Assembly (NCBI GenBank): GCA_964409535.1
Contig: CAYPDQ010000001.1
Coordinates: forward strand, 62,001 to 126,000
DNA length: 64,000 bases
From: JBBUAX01 sp964409535
GTDB taxonomy: Bacteria > Patescibacteriota > Minisyncoccia > UBA6257 > 2-01-FULL-56-20
Direction of reading: 5' to 3'
Below the pieces are notes generated by a model. The model did not search any database, had not been told where the DNA came from, and was given only the letters and a program-made list of their open reading frames with translations. Below are positions 24,229-33,508 of the stretch, in pieces. A program made the translations under genes and the position numbers. The stretch's first letter is position 1. Each line of letters opens with the position of its first letter.

Positions 24229-25382
24229 TCCCACTTGATAGGGCCAGTGATCCTCTCTACTTCCTCTAAGCTGGTTATGCCGGTGATTGACTTCAAAATC
24301 CCGTCTTCCTGGAGGGTCACGATCCCCTGTTCCTGCGCCAGTTTCCACAGCGCCACTTCCGACGCATCTTTCAAGATCAGCTCTTGCATTTCCGGCCCGC
24401 CTTCCAAAAATTCAAATATGCCGATGCGGCCCTTATAGCCGGTGCCGTTGCACTCCGCGCAGCCGGCCGGAGCGTAGAGGACCGGCTTTCTGTAGCCGTC
24501 CTTCTCTACTCTTGAAGGAAGTTTTTGAAGGAACACGGCGATCTTGCTTTTCAATTCCGGCGCGAGTTCCAGTTCTTTCTTGCACGCGGGACAGAGCTTC
24601 CGGACCAATCTTTGGGCGATGACCAAAGAAAGCGCCGGGCCCACCGTTTGCGGTTTGGCGTTCAAATTCAAAAGCCGCGGCACGGCGCCGATCGCGTCGT
24701 TCGTGTGAAGCGTGGACAAAACCATATGCCCGGTGAGAGACGCCTGGAGAGCGATATCCGCCGTCTCGGCGTCGCGGATCTCGCCGACCAGAATTACGTC
24801 CGGGTCCTGGCGCATTATGGAGCGCAGGCCGCCGGCGAAAGTGTAGCCCACCTCCGTGTTGGTCTGGGTCTGCTCAATGCCCTCTATCCGGTACTCTATC
24901 GGGTCCTCAATCGTGATTATCTTTATCTCCGGGCTGTTCATATGCCGCAGGAAGGCGTACAGGGTCGTGGTCTTGCCGCTGCCGGTCGGGCCGGTGTTCA
25001 AGACAAGGCCATTCGGCTCTTTCAAGATTCTCCCCACGATAGCCAGGTCGTCCGGCCGGAGGCCCAGCTGCGGCAGGTCCACCCGGATGCTCTCCGGGTC
25101 CAGGAGCCGCATCACGATCGTCTCTCCGAACTCGGAAGGAATGATGGATACGCGTATTTCAATGTCTTTCTTGGGCAACTCCACGGTGAATCTGCCGTCC
25201 TGGGGCTCGCCGTGGATGTTGATCTTGAGTCCCGAGAGGAGCTTGATCCTCGTTACCAGCTTTTCGTACTCCGGGGGCGGCAAGGTGTCCAAAACGTCGT
25301 GGAGCACCCCGTCCAGACGCAAGCGCAGCCGCGTTTTCCCCTCCTCCGCTTCAAAGTGAACGTCGGATGCCTGGTTGCTCAA
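24222..25382 (-). pseudogene. PilB/GspE-type pilus ATPase, C-terminal part (frameshifted)
   Basis: 386 residues from a TTG: SNQASDVHFEAEEG, ASP box region, Walker A TGPTGSGKTTTLYAFL, ITIEDPIEYRIEG, His box, and the zinc-binding tail CPACKK ... CAECNGTGYKG. The upstream continuation (TTALLEAILAGAL) is in the same frame and belongs to the conserved family region, but the N-terminal domain lies in another frame (25403-25903). Together they would make the usual ~560-residue type IV pilus assembly ATPase. It may be an indel, a sequencing error, or two separately translated pieces. Confidence 0.85.
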
Positions 25383-25402
25383 GGCTCCGGCAAGAATCGC
25401 CT

Positions 25403-25903
25403 CTAAAAGCGCGGTTGTGGTTGCATGACTGGATAAACTCTTTCCAATTCCTGCTTTAGGGCGTGAACGCTCGTAAGCTTAAGCAGGAGCTCCTCCAGGT
25501 GTTTTTTTTCTATCTCTACTTTGCCGGTGATCTCTTTTGCCTCTCCAACGATGAACTTGTAAAGCCGCCAGGCCTGCTCCAAGCCGCTTAAGGATGACAT
25601 AAAAACCTTCACCTTATAGTCCTTACTTTCCAAACCCCGGATCAGTTTCTCCGCCGCCGGGAGTTTCGGGTCGTAAGCGGCAAGAGCTACATCCCTGACT
25701 TTGAGTTCCACTGCGGCGAGTTTTGCTTCTTTGGCTTCCGCTTCCGGGATCAAGCCAACCGCTTCTATGGAGATCGGCACCTTGGCCAGGTTGGCGTAAG
25801 CGAGGCCCAGACGCTTTGCGCGGCGCTCCGCGTCCCGCTCTTCCGCTTCCCGATGGATCTCGGAAAGCTTCTTTTCCAAGGGGTTTGTTTGGGATTGAGC
25901 CAT
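25403..25903 (-). pseudogene. PilB/GspE N-terminal domain fragment
   Basis: 166 residues. LGLAYANLAKVPISIEAVGLIPEAEA and later DVALAAYDPKLPAAEKL correspond to the T2SSE N-terminal (MshEN-like) domain that connects the ATPase to the pilus platform. The frame ends at TAG inside CAACCGCGCTTTTAG, while the -1 frame carries on without a gap into the ATPase core. The break therefore lies between about 25385 and 25440. Confidence 0.8.
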
Positions 25904-25930
25904 TGGGCTAATTTTAGCGCTTGCCTGCTG

Positions 25931-26001
25931 TCTTTGCGAGGAGCGAAGCGACGAAGCAGTCCTCTTTACCGTTAGGGATTGCTTCGCTACGCTCGCAAAG
26001 A
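25931..26001. repeat. GCGAGGAGCGAAGCGACGAAGCA-type foldback repeat, copy 1
   Basis: TCTTTGCGAGGAGCGAAGCG at the left and the inverse CGCTACGCTCGCAAAGA at the right, enclosing GAAGCAGTCC/GGGATTGCTTC. It belongs to the widespread family GTCATTGCGAGG...CCTCGCAATGAC. Other copies: 37558-37630 and 49291-49365. It lies upstream of the 26.0 kb promoter. Confidence 0.85.
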
Positions 26002-26008
26002 CAAAACA

Positions 26009-26037
26009 TTGACAAAACTGCAGTTTTCCTGTATAAT
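26009..26037 (+). promoter_or_regulatory. Consensus promoter TTGACA-17-TATAAT
   Basis: Both hexamers match consensus with 17-bp spacing. The resulting mRNA has a ~60-nt 5' UTR with an AGGAGGA Shine-Dalgarno sequence before the lipoprotein ATG at 26103. Confidence 0.92.
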
Positions 26038-26102
26038 GCGTGTGTTCTTCGACAAGTCAATAACAGCGTTTTTCCGCGGCCAGAGGCCGCAGGAGGATAG
26101 CC

Positions 26103-26936
26103 ATGAAGCAGATCGCCTTCGCGTTCGTGCTCCTGGCCGCCCTGTGGTCGGGCGGCTGCGGAGTGGTCACGGCGGACTTCCCCGCTGTGACCCACTTGAC
26201 CGGCGCCCAGATCGCGGTTAGCGACCGGGGTGCGCGCTGGGAGAGGTACAACGCCGTGTTTCGTAACGGCGTGACCATCCCGGCAGTTGCCGTAGTCGTG
26301 GGCTACGGCAAGGAACTGGCGCGGCTCGGACCCGGCGCGCTGGCAGTAGACAATCGTCTCTTCCAGTGGCAGCAGGAGGTCGTCCCGGTCACCGCGCTCT
26401 TCTACGAGGACGCGGGCGGTGGGGCGACGGGCAAGTTCATCGGCCTTGCTTGGGGGAAGGTTTACCTCTACCCCGGACAGGCGGTGAGCCAGCCCCTCAC
26501 CTTCACCATCCAGAACCTGCTCCGGCCTGATGGTACGTACTACTACGCGTACTACGGCTACGGCCGGAGTCCGGATCTCCCGGCGCCAATCGCAGACCTG
26601 CGAGAGGAGGTCGTGCACCTACCGCGCAAGTGGTGGGGAGGCACGAATGGCCTCCAGCTCGTCAACGGCTCCCTCTATACCGCGCGCGTCCGCGTGAACG
26701 GCAACCGTATGGTAGCGACCCTACCACCGGAGGGCGGGTTCGCCTATGTGGAAGAGAAGGTGATCTATGGATGGGGTCCCCTGCGGAGTATCCAGGTGGA
26801 CTACCTCCAGGAGGCCGGCGGGCAGTACCTCATGGTGCAGAGCTCACCGGACATCCAGCTGGGGCTCATCCTCCAGGGGATCACTGGCAGACAGCTCATT
26901 GTTGGGCCGCCCACCCGCGGCGCCCAGCTCTACTGA
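26103..26936 (+). CDS. Putative lipoprotein, unknown function
   Basis: 277 residues. The signal peptide MKQIAFAFVLLAALWSGGC ends in a lipobox-like SGGC (Cys19), suggesting lipid anchoring; the -3 residue is not ideal. The body is beta-rich (YNAVFRNGVTIPAVAVVVGYG, RKWWGGTNGLQLVNGSLYTARV, then TLPPEGGFAYVEEK), reminiscent of immunoglobulin-like or beta-sandwich surface proteins. No family recognised. It has its own consensus promoter, Shine-Dalgarno sequence and terminator, a self-contained unit of higher GC than neighbours. Confidence 0.75.
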   Translation: MKQIAFAFVLLAALWSGGCGVVTADFPAVTHLTGAQIAVSDRGARWERYNAVFRNGVTIPAVAVVVGYGKELARLGPGALAVDNRLFQWQQEVVPVTALFYEDAGGGATGKFIGLAWGKVYLYPGQAVSQPLTFTIQNLLRPDGTYYYAYYGYGRSPDLPAPIADLREEVVHLPRKWWGGTNGLQLVNGSLYTARVRVNGNRMVATLPPEGGFAYVEEKVIYGWGPLRSIQVDYLQEAGGQYLMVQSSPDIQLGLILQGITGRQLIVGPPTRGAQLY

Positions 26937-26952
26937 TTCGCGGGTTCGTTTC

Positions 26953-26992
26953 GGCCCCGGCACGCATCGCGCTTGCTGGGGCCTCGTCTTAT
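26953..26992 (+). terminator. Rho-independent terminator after the lipoprotein gene
   Basis: GGCCCCGGCA pairs with TGCTGGGGCC around a 10-nt loop, followed by TCGTCTTATT. Confidence 0.8.
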
Positions 26993-27001
26993 TAGGAAAT
27001 G

Positions 27002-27083
27002 GAAAGTTTAAAAATCAAAGTGTAAAATGACAATGCAAAATTTCCAATTGCAATTTTGATTTTTGATATTTGCATTTTGCACT
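27002..27083. repeat. AT-rich palindromic repeat, copy 3
   Basis: AAAGTTTAAAAATCAAAGTG ... inverse TTGATATTTGCATTTTGCACT, with a central AATTTCCAATTGCAATTTT hairpin. It ends four bases before the yebC ATG. Confidence 0.75.
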
Positions 27084-27086
27084 CCC

Positions 27087-27620
27087 ATGTCCGGCCACAG
27101 TAAATGGAGTCAGATCAAACACAAGAAAGGCGTTACCGATCAAAAACGCGGCGCTTTGTTTTCCAAGCTTCTCGTGGCGATAACCGTAGCTGCGAAGACC
27201 GAGCCCAATCCGGACTTTAATCCGCGCCTTCGGACCGCGATACAAAAAGCCAAGAGCGAGAGTGTGCCTTCAGAAAATATAGAGCGCGCGATAAAGCGCG
27301 CATCCGAAGCCGGACAGGTTCTGGAGGAGCTGATATTGGAGGCGTACGGCCCTGGTGGTGCGGCGATATTGATAGAGGCGATGAGCGACAACAAGAACCG
27401 CACCATCCCGGAGGTCAAAAAGATCTTGAACGAGTCCGGCGGCAAATGGGCGGAGCCGGGTAGCGTCCGTTGGGCGTTTCAAAATTCGTCCGACGGCTGG
27501 CAGGCGAAATTCCCTCAAACCGTCTCTGCCGAAGATAAAGAAAAACTTGCGGGGCTTATCGCAGCCCTCACACAACACGACGATGTGCAGCGGGTGTACA
27601 CGAATACTGACAACTTATGA
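27087..27620 (+). CDS. yebC: YebC/PmpR family protein
   Basis: 177 residues beginning MSGHSKWSQIKHKKGVTDQKRG, the signature YebC N-terminus; KNRTIPEVKKILNESGGKWAEPGSV marks domain 2. Typical members have ~240 residues, so domain 3 appears shortened. YebC proteins act as transcriptional regulators and, more recently, as factors easing ribosome stalling on proline stretches. It is followed by ruvC, the usual neighbour. Confidence 0.94.
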   Translation: MSGHSKWSQIKHKKGVTDQKRGALFSKLLVAITVAAKTEPNPDFNPRLRTAIQKAKSESVPSENIERAIKRASEAGQVLEELILEAYGPGGAAILIEAMSDNKNRTIPEVKKILNESGGKWAEPGSVRWAFQNSSDGWQAKFPQTVSAEDKEKLAGLIAALTQHDDVQRVYTNTDNL

Positions 27621-27665
27621 CTGATAACGGGGCGTTTGCCTGTTATTTGTTATACGTTATAAGTT

Positions 27666-28139
27666 ATGCGTATGGTGATATTGGGCATTGACCCGGGGAC
27701 AAGGCGGGTGGGCTACGGGCTTGTCCGCAAGGATAGGGGCGAACTCAAGTTTTTGGACGCGGGAATCCTGAAAATAAAGAGCGGGGATGACTTTGGGGCG
27801 CTCCGGGAAATAAACTCTCAAGTCCGGGGGCTGATAAAAAAATGGCGGCCGGGGGTTATGGCGGTGGAAAAGCTCTACTTCGTAAAAAACCTCACGACCG
27901 GCCTGCCCGTGGCCGAGGCGAGAGGGGTGATAATCCTTGCTGCGCTGGATGCGGGCCTAAAAATAAAGGAGTTTTCCCCGAACGAGGTAAAGTCCGGACT
28001 CACCGGCTACGGCCACGCGGATAAGTCGGCGGTCTTAAAAATGGTCCGCCTGATTGTGGGAAAGCCGGGTCTTAAGCTCATAGACGACGCGAGCGACGCT
28101 TTGGGAATAGCGATATTCGCCGCTGGCGCCGCCTCTTGA
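27666..28139 (+). CDS. ruvC: Holliday-junction resolvase RuvC
   Basis: 157 residues. RNase H-like fold with catalytic acids in LGIDPGTRRVGYGL, MAVEKLYF and DDASDALGIA. It cuts Holliday junctions on the RuvAB complex. Two ATG codons (27666, 27672) precede MVILGIDPG; no Shine-Dalgarno sequence decides. The promoter of the next small gene overlaps its 3' end. Confidence 0.95.
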   Translation: MRMVILGIDPGTRRVGYGLVRKDRGELKFLDAGILKIKSGDDFGALREINSQVRGLIKKWRPGVMAVEKLYFVKNLTTGLPVAEARGVIILAALDAGLKIKEFSPNEVKSGLTGYGHADKSAVLKMVRLIVGKPGLKLIDDASDALGIAIFAAGAAS

Positions 28140-28163
28140 CACAAGCATCTCATTCCCTATACT
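28136..28163 (+). promoter_or_regulatory. Promoter TTGACA-16-TATACT
   Basis: TTGACA (28136-28141) overlaps the ruvC stop; TATACT is at 28158-28163. It gives a ~65-nt 5' UTR before the acidic protein ORF. Confidence 0.75.
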
Positions 28164-28235
28164 TTTCGGGAAAACTTCGTTTGGCTTATCAATTAAAAAT
28201 ATCAAGACAAAGGTCGACACACCTTGCGAGTATAC

Positions 28236-28370
28236 ATGAGCAAGCTACCAGAGTTGGCTTTCCGCGGACTAAGCGACGAGGAAGAGGAAGATACGGAATT
28301 GGAAGACGGAGACCTGGATGAGGGCTTCGGCAATGAGGAAGACGAAGGCGGCGAGAACGCGGACGTATAG
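28236..28370 (+). CDS. Very acidic 44-residue protein
   Basis: MSKLPELAFRGLSDEEEEDT followed by a tail made almost only of Glu, Asp, Gly and Asn; predicted pI is extremely low. It has its own promoter and a perfect-palindrome terminator, which argues that it is a real gene. Acidic tails of this kind occur on partners of basic proteins or RNA polymerase, but no family is recognised. Confidence 0.6.
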   Translation: MSKLPELAFRGLSDEEEEDTELEDGDLDEGFGNEEDEGGENADV

Positions 28371-28383
28371 GTTGAACCAAAAG

Positions 28384-28420
28384 AAACCGAGCACATAACA
28401 TGTTATGTGCTCGGTTTTGA
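28384..28420 (+). terminator. Perfect 34-bp palindrome terminator
   Basis: 17-bp arms AAACCGAGCACATAACA and TGTTATGTGCTCGGTTT with no loop interruption, ending in TTTTG. The same CCGAGCA...TGTGCTCGG stem appears inside the foldback at 58.9 kb. Confidence 0.8.
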
Positions 28421-28441
28421 TTTGTGGAGATATTTCGGTTA

Positions 28442-30907
28442 ATGTCTTTTATTGTGAAGAGGATATGGAGCTGGCGAACGCTGGGGTTTGTGGTCGCGCT
28501 GGGCGCGGCCGCGGTGCTCGTACTTGGCGCTTACGTTTTCGTCTTGTCAAGAAACCTGCCTTCTTTTGAAGAAATCGTAAACCGCCAAGTGCAGCAATCC
28601 ACGAAGATCTACGATCGCACCGGCGAAATTCTATTGTACGAACTCTCCGGCGGACAAAAAAGGACGCTCGTCCCTTTGAACGAGATTCCCAAGTATCTTA
28701 AGGATGCGACGGTGGCGATCGAGGACCAGAACTTTTATAACGGTCCGGCTTTTAGTGTAAAAGGAATGCTGCGGGCGTTCTGGGTGAACCTCCGCGCCGG
28801 CGAGATCCGCCAAGGCGGGTCCACCATCACCCAGCAGCTCGCGCGGAACGCGTTCCTGACTCTGGACCAAACAATTAACCGCAAGATCAAGGAGCTCCTC
28901 CTTGCGGTACGTTTGGACCGCTACTATTCCAAGGACAAGATCCTGGAGCTCTATCTAAACGAAGTGCCATACGGCCCGACCATCTACGGCGTCGCTGCCG
29001 CAAGCGAAGCGTACTTCGGCAAGCCAGTCGGCGATTTGAACCTTGCGGAGTCAGCGCTCCTTGCCGCGCTCACCAAAGCACCGAGCTACTACTCGCCATG
29101 GGGCAGCCACGTGAAGGAACTCCTGGAGCGGCAGAAGCTCATCCTGCGCACGATGAAAGAACTGGGGAAGATCAGCGATGCGGAACTTAAAGATGCCCTA
29201 ACTTACAAACTGGTCATAAAACCGCAAACCACCGGCATAAAAGCGCCTCATTTCGTGTTCGCGGTCCAGGACCAGCTGATCAAAAAATACGGCGAGGACA
29301 TGATCCGCACCGGGGGACTCACGGTCATAACCACTCTGGACTCTAATTTGCAGGAGGCGGCGGAGGCGGCGGTTAAATCCGGTGCGGAAAGGAACGACGA
29401 GCTCTACGGCGGCAGGAACGCGGCTTTGGTCGCGGAAGATCCGAAAACCGGCCAGATCCTCGCGATGGTCGGCTCGCGCGATTACTTTGCAACCTCGTCT
29501 TTGCCCGTCGGCTGCGCCCCGGGAGCGAATTGCCAATTTGAACCCAACTTCAACGTCGCCACCCAGGGCCTGCGCCAGCCGGGCTCGGCCCTGAAGCCGT
29601 TCGTCTATCTCACTGCTTTCAAGGCCGGTTTCACGCCGGAGACGGTGGTCTTCGACGTCCCGACCGAGTTCGTGCCGAATAACCCCGCTTGTCCGCCGGA
29701 TCCGGATTTCAACAAAGAGGACGACGAGTGTTTCCATCCGCAAAACTTCGACGGCAAATTCCGCGGACCGGTGAACCTGCGGACGGCGCTCGGCCAATCC
29801 ATAAACGTTCCGGCGGTGAAAGTTCTCTATCTCGCTGGACTCAAAAATTCTCTTAAGACCCTGAACGACTTCGGTGTCACGACGCTCACCGATCCCTCCC
29901 GTTACGGACTGTCCTTGGTTCTTGGCGGCGGCGAGGTGCGGCTCGTTGACCTTGTGGGTGCTTACTCCGTCCTCTCTCAAAATGGCGTGAAGCACGCGCA
30001 GGCCACGATCTTGGAAGTCAAAGATTCTAATGGCAAGGTGTTGGAATCATATAAAGACGACGCAGATACGGTCGTCGATGCCCGGTACGCCGGAGCAATA
30101 AACGATGTTCTCTCCGATGTTCAAACGCGCTCCGGCCTCTTCAGCGCAAGCTTGAATCTCACCGTCTTCCCTGGGTACGACGTGGCGCTCAAAACCGGTA
30201 CTACCAACGACTACCGCGACGCCTGGGCAATGGGCTACACGCCGAACCTCGTAGTCGGAGTCTGGGCTGGGAACAACGACAACTCGGCTATGCGCCGCCA
30301 AGGATCAAGCATATTGGCGGCAGTGCCGATCTGGAGCGAGCTTATGTCCAGGGCGCTGGAGAATATGCCGCCGGAGGCGTTCCAAAAAACCGATCCGCTT
30401 GTCACCCAAAAGCCGGTTCTCGCTGGCGACTACCTCTTCGAGCAGCAGATCCACAACATCCTTTACTACGTGAATAAAGACGACCCGGCGGGCCCGCAAC
30501 CCGCAGATCCGGTCAGAGACCCGCAATTCCTGAATTGGGAATTCGGGGTTTTGAATTGGGCCAAGGACAACATCAGCGTCTTAGCATCCCGAATACGGTC
30601 CGATCCGGGGAATTTTTCCGGTGCGTCAGCGCCGCAGATAAAAATCCTGGGTCCGTCCCAGGGCGAATTTGTCAAAAGCGGCAGGTTTTGGCTTGTCGCG
30701 GAAATAAACGCTGCCGCCCAAATCGCAAGGATTTCGGTGGACTTCAATAAAAAACGGGTGTACAACTCGGAGGCGGCGTACCCGTCGAATTACCTCTTCT
30801 CTTCTGAAATATCTCCGGAAGAGGTCCTGCCCCAAAACCTCCTAGAGGTGGAGGTCCAGGACCAAACCGGCTCGACCAGCCGGACTGGCGTGATCGTCTA
30901 TAAGTAG
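28442..30907 (+). CDS. Class A penicillin-binding protein (PBP1A)
   Basis: About 821 residues from MSFIVKRIWSWRTLG. One N-terminal transmembrane helix, a GT51 glycosyltransferase domain (AIEDQNFYNGPAF with catalytic Glu, GGSTITQQLARN) and a transpeptidase domain (SxxK in PGSALKPFVY, SxN in GQSINVPAVK, KTGTTNDYRDAWAMG). A C-terminal beta domain (~700-820) follows. It polymerises and crosslinks peptidoglycan; MurE-like, PGBD1 and LysM-M23 proteins are in the same window. Confidence 0.95.
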   Translation: MSFIVKRIWSWRTLGFVVALGAAAVLVLGAYVFVLSRNLPSFEEIVNRQVQQSTKIYDRTGEILLYELSGGQKRTLVPLNEIPKYLKDATVAIEDQNFYNGPAFSVKGMLRAFWVNLRAGEIRQGGSTITQQLARNAFLTLDQTINRKIKELLLAVRLDRYYSKDKILELYLNEVPYGPTIYGVAAASEAYFGKPVGDLNLAESALLAALTKAPSYYSPWGSHVKELLERQKLILRTMKELGKISDAELKDALTYKLVIKPQTTGIKAPHFVFAVQDQLIKKYGEDMIRTGGLTVITTLDSNLQEAAEAAVKSGAERNDELYGGRNAALVAEDPKTGQILAMVGSRDYFATSSLPVGCAPGANCQFEPNFNVATQGLRQPGSALKPFVYLTAFKAGFTPETVVFDVPTEFVPNNPACPPDPDFNKEDDECFHPQNFDGKFRGPVNLRTALGQSINVPAVKVLYLAGLKNSLKTLNDFGVTTLTDPSRYGLSLVLGGGEVRLVDLVGAYSVLSQNGVKHAQATILEVKDSNGKVLESYKDDADTVVDARYAGAINDVLSDVQTRSGLFSASLNLTVFPGYDVALKTGTTNDYRDAWAMGYTPNLVVGVWAGNNDNSAMRRQGSSILAAVPIWSELMSRALENMPPEAFQKTDPLVTQKPVLAGDYLFEQQIHNILYYVNKDDPAGPQPADPVRDPQFLNWEFGVLNWAKDNISVLASRIRSDPGNFSGASAPQIKILGPSQGEFVKSGRFWLVAEINAAAQIARISVDFNKKRVYNSEAAYPSNYLFSSEISPEEVLPQNLLEVEVQDQTGSTSRTGVIVYK

Positions 30908-30914
30908 AGGGTCT

Positions 30915-32030
30915 TTACGCTTTAAGTATCGGCATCAGGACGTAAAAGTAAGACGTGTCGCCCGGCGCCCTTAAAAGGGCTGGTTTATTCTCCTCGTTTA
31001 TACCCCAAAAAACATCATCGGAGGCGAGCGCTTTGAGCCCGTCGGAAAGGTAGCGCCAGTTGAAGCTTATTTCCTGTGATTTGCCTTGGATTTTGGCCGG
31101 CATGAGATAACTATTCTCCCCAAGCGCCTGGTCTATGGAAAAAACTTCCAAAATCCCTTTCTTGCTCTCGGATATTTTTATCCTTACCTCATTGACTTTG
31201 GAGCTGAAAACCCCGGCCAAGCGCAGGGCGTTCAAGAGCTCCTCCCGGTTGACGGTGGCGGAGGTGTCAAATTCTCCGGGAACGATCGCGGAGTAGTCCG
31301 GGAAGTTGCCCTCCACTAGGCGGGAGATGAATTCAAACTCGTCGGTCTCAAAAAGAATCTGGTTCTGGTCGCTCCGGACTTTGACGGTTCCATCGTCTTT
31401 AAGGATCCTTATGAGCTCTTGGCTGGTTTTCAGGGGAATAAGGAGTTTAAAATTATTGTTGTGGTTTGCCGAGAACTGGCTCTTGGGAATTATTTTCTCC
31501 GACAGGCGGAAGCTGTCGGTCGCGGCAAGCTTGATCTCGTCCACGGAGAAATCAAGCATCACGCTGTTTAATTCCGGACGAAGCTCCGAAAACTGCGCGC
31601 TTACCGCGACCTGGCTTAGAGCATCCTTAAACACCTCGCTTTTGAGCTTGATAAAATCCGTTTGGTTCTTTATTTTGGGGATGATCGGGAAGTCCTCGCT
31701 GGGCAACCCCTGGATCGTGGCGCTATAATTATCGGTTTTGACCGCAAGCCCGGTTTTCCTGGACTCCAGCGCCACTCTCTCGCCCTGGAGGTTGGCCACA
31801 AGTTCCCGGAGTACCGACACCGGAACCGTGATCCTTCCCTTGTCCACAACCTTCCCGGGAACGAAGGCGCTCACCGCCACCTCCAAATTGGTGGCGGTGA
31901 ATTTTATTTTTCCGTCCTCGGTCTGGATTAAGACGTTTTTGAGTATCGGCAGGTTCGTGCTGTCGCCGCTCATTCTCTCCACAATCCCCAAGCCGTCTTT
32001 CAGGTTACCTCTAATTACTATTAGATTCAT
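30915..32030 (-). CDS. dnaN: DNA polymerase III beta sliding clamp
   Basis: 371 residues, full length, three clamp domains. MNLIVIRGNLKDGLGIVERM, then TDSFRLSEK (domain 2) and the C-terminal YFYVLMPILKA, close to the family end VLMPMRL. It lies directly downstream of dnaA on the same strand with 120 bp between. Confidence 0.97.
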   Translation of the reverse strand: MNLIVIRGNLKDGLGIVERMSGDSTNLPILKNVLIQTEDGKIKFTATNLEVAVSAFVPGKVVDKGRITVPVSVLRELVANLQGERVALESRKTGLAVKTDNYSATIQGLPSEDFPIIPKIKNQTDFIKLKSEVFKDALSQVAVSAQFSELRPELNSVMLDFSVDEIKLAATDSFRLSEKIIPKSQFSANHNNNFKLLIPLKTSQELIRILKDDGTVKVRSDQNQILFETDEFEFISRLVEGNFPDYSAIVPGEFDTSATVNREELLNALRLAGVFSSKVNEVRIKISESKKGILEVFSIDQALGENSYLMPAKIQGKSQEISFNWRYLSDGLKALASDDVFWGINEENKPALLRAPGDTSYFYVLMPILKA

Positions 32031-32152
32031 AGATTAATTTATTTTAATACAGATATTATTACTTTCCTGTTTCTGGGGATATCTCCAATAGATGCTTGTT
32101 TTTCTTAATGTTAGCCGGTTTTGGTTCCGGACCAAACCTGGAAAACTTGTTT

Positions 32153-33508
32153 CTAATTTTTGTATATCACCTCCTTGATCAGGTTTATCTTTTGGTTCAG
32201 GGCCGAATTTTTCGCTATTTCTTGGTTCATTTTCTCAACTGCGTGGATTGCGGTGGTGTGATCCCTCCCCAGCTTTTCCCCAATATACGGGTAAGACATA
32301 TCCAGAATTTCCCGAAGCAGGAACATTGCGATCTGCCTTGGTTCCACCACTTCTTTTTTTCGGCCCTTTTCGACCAGATCATTCACTGCAATATTGAAGA
32401 ATTCGGCGACCGCGCCAAGAATTTGGTCATCGCTTACCCGGCGGGCGAAGTTGTGGATCGATTTTTCGATTATATCCTCCGCGGTTTTCTCGGTTATTTC
32501 CACACCCTTAACCTCCTGGTAGAACAGTATCTTATTCAACACCCCCTCCAACTCCCGAATGTTTTTCTTGACCTTCCGGGCAACGAGATCTACCACTTCG
32601 TCTTTAATCTGCCGGCTGCTCTCCTGTAGTTTATTCCTTATTATTGCGACCCGCATCTCATATTCCGGGTAGCCGACATCGGCGATGAGTCCGCCCTCAA
32701 ACCTGGAGCGCAGCCGCTCTTCCAGGGTGGGAATGGACTGCGGCGGCCGGTCGGAAGAGATGATTATTTGTTTATTGTTCTCGTACAGAGCGTTAAAAGT
32801 ATGGAAAAACTCCTCTTCCGTCTTTTCCTTCCCGCCGATGAATTGGATGTCGTCGATTATAAGCACGTCCACCCCGCGGTACTTCTTTTTTATATCCTCC
32901 ATCCGCTTGTTCCGGATTGCCCAGACGATGTCGCTCGTAAATTTTTCCGAGGACACGTAACGCGGTTTAATTTCGCCCTTGTAAGCCGAGACGATCTCGT
33001 TGCCGATCATCTGGACAAGGTGGGTTTTGCCCAGGCCCACTCCGCCGTAGATGAAGAACGGGTTATATTTTGTCCCAACCTCGCGGATGATCGCGGACGC
33101 TGCGCTGTAGGCCAGCTCGTTCGCCGCGCCGACGATGAAAGATTTTTGGGAATACTTGGGGTTCAGGTTGGTCTCCGGGTCGATCTTCCACTCCAGCTCC
33201 ATCCTGTTCTGGAACTGTCCCAGGTCGGCAACCGACACCTTTTTGGAGAGAGCCGCTCCGCCGGAGTCCCCGACCAGGAATTCCAGTTTTTTTACCGAGT
33301 AGTCGTGCGTCCGGACGATTCCCAGGAGGGTTTTGTGATATTTATTTTCCACCCACTCCTTGGCAAAGCCATTGGGCAGGGCAACATAGAAAACCCCGTC
33401 CTTTTTATCCACCAGCCGGCTGTTTTTAAGCCAGGTGCAGAAGTTGGTCCTGGAAATCTGGAGCTCCATCTCGCCCAAGGTAAGTTTCCAGAGTTGTTCT
33501 AGGTCCAT
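32153..33508 (-). CDS. dnaA: Chromosomal replication initiator DnaA
   Basis: 451 residues from MDLEQLWKLTLGEMELQISR (domain I). AAA+ domain: FIYGGVGLGKTHLVQMIGNE, Walker B VLIIDDIQFIGGK. DNA-binding domain IV signature LGRDHTTAIHAVEKM. The start is fixed at 33508 because this ATG matches the family's start and was rebuilt by the family 1 element at 33508-33630. Two mobile elements now separate dnaA from its original upstream region, and a 40-residue leader ORF ends four bases before it, so dnaA expression probably depends on translational reinitiation. Confidence 0.97.
   Translation of the reverse strand: MDLEQLWKLTLGEMELQISRTNFCTWLKNSRLVDKKDGVFYVALPNGFAKEWVENKYHKTLLGIVRTHDYSVKKLEFLVGDSGGAALSKKVSVADLGQFQNRMELEWKIDPETNLNPKYSQKSFIVGAANELAYSAASAIIREVGTKYNPFFIYGGVGLGKTHLVQMIGNEIVSAYKGEIKPRYVSSEKFTSDIVWAIRNKRMEDIKKKYRGVDVLIIDDIQFIGGKEKTEEEFFHTFNALYENNKQIIISSDRPPQSIPTLEERLRSRFEGGLIADVGYPEYEMRVAIIRNKLQESSRQIKDEVVDLVARKVKKNIRELEGVLNKILFYQEVKGVEITEKTAEDIIEKSIHNFARRVSDDQILGAVAEFFNIAVNDLVEKGRKKEVVEPRQIAMFLLREILDMSYPYIGEKLGRDHTTAIHAVEKMNQEIAKNSALNQKINLIKEVIYKN

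Noticed and set aside
23977..24438. Plus-strand ORF of ~150 residues overlapping the small RNA candidate
   Set aside because: Its second half is antisense to the conserved pilB C-terminus, and the composition is not protein-like. The structured RNA reading fits better.
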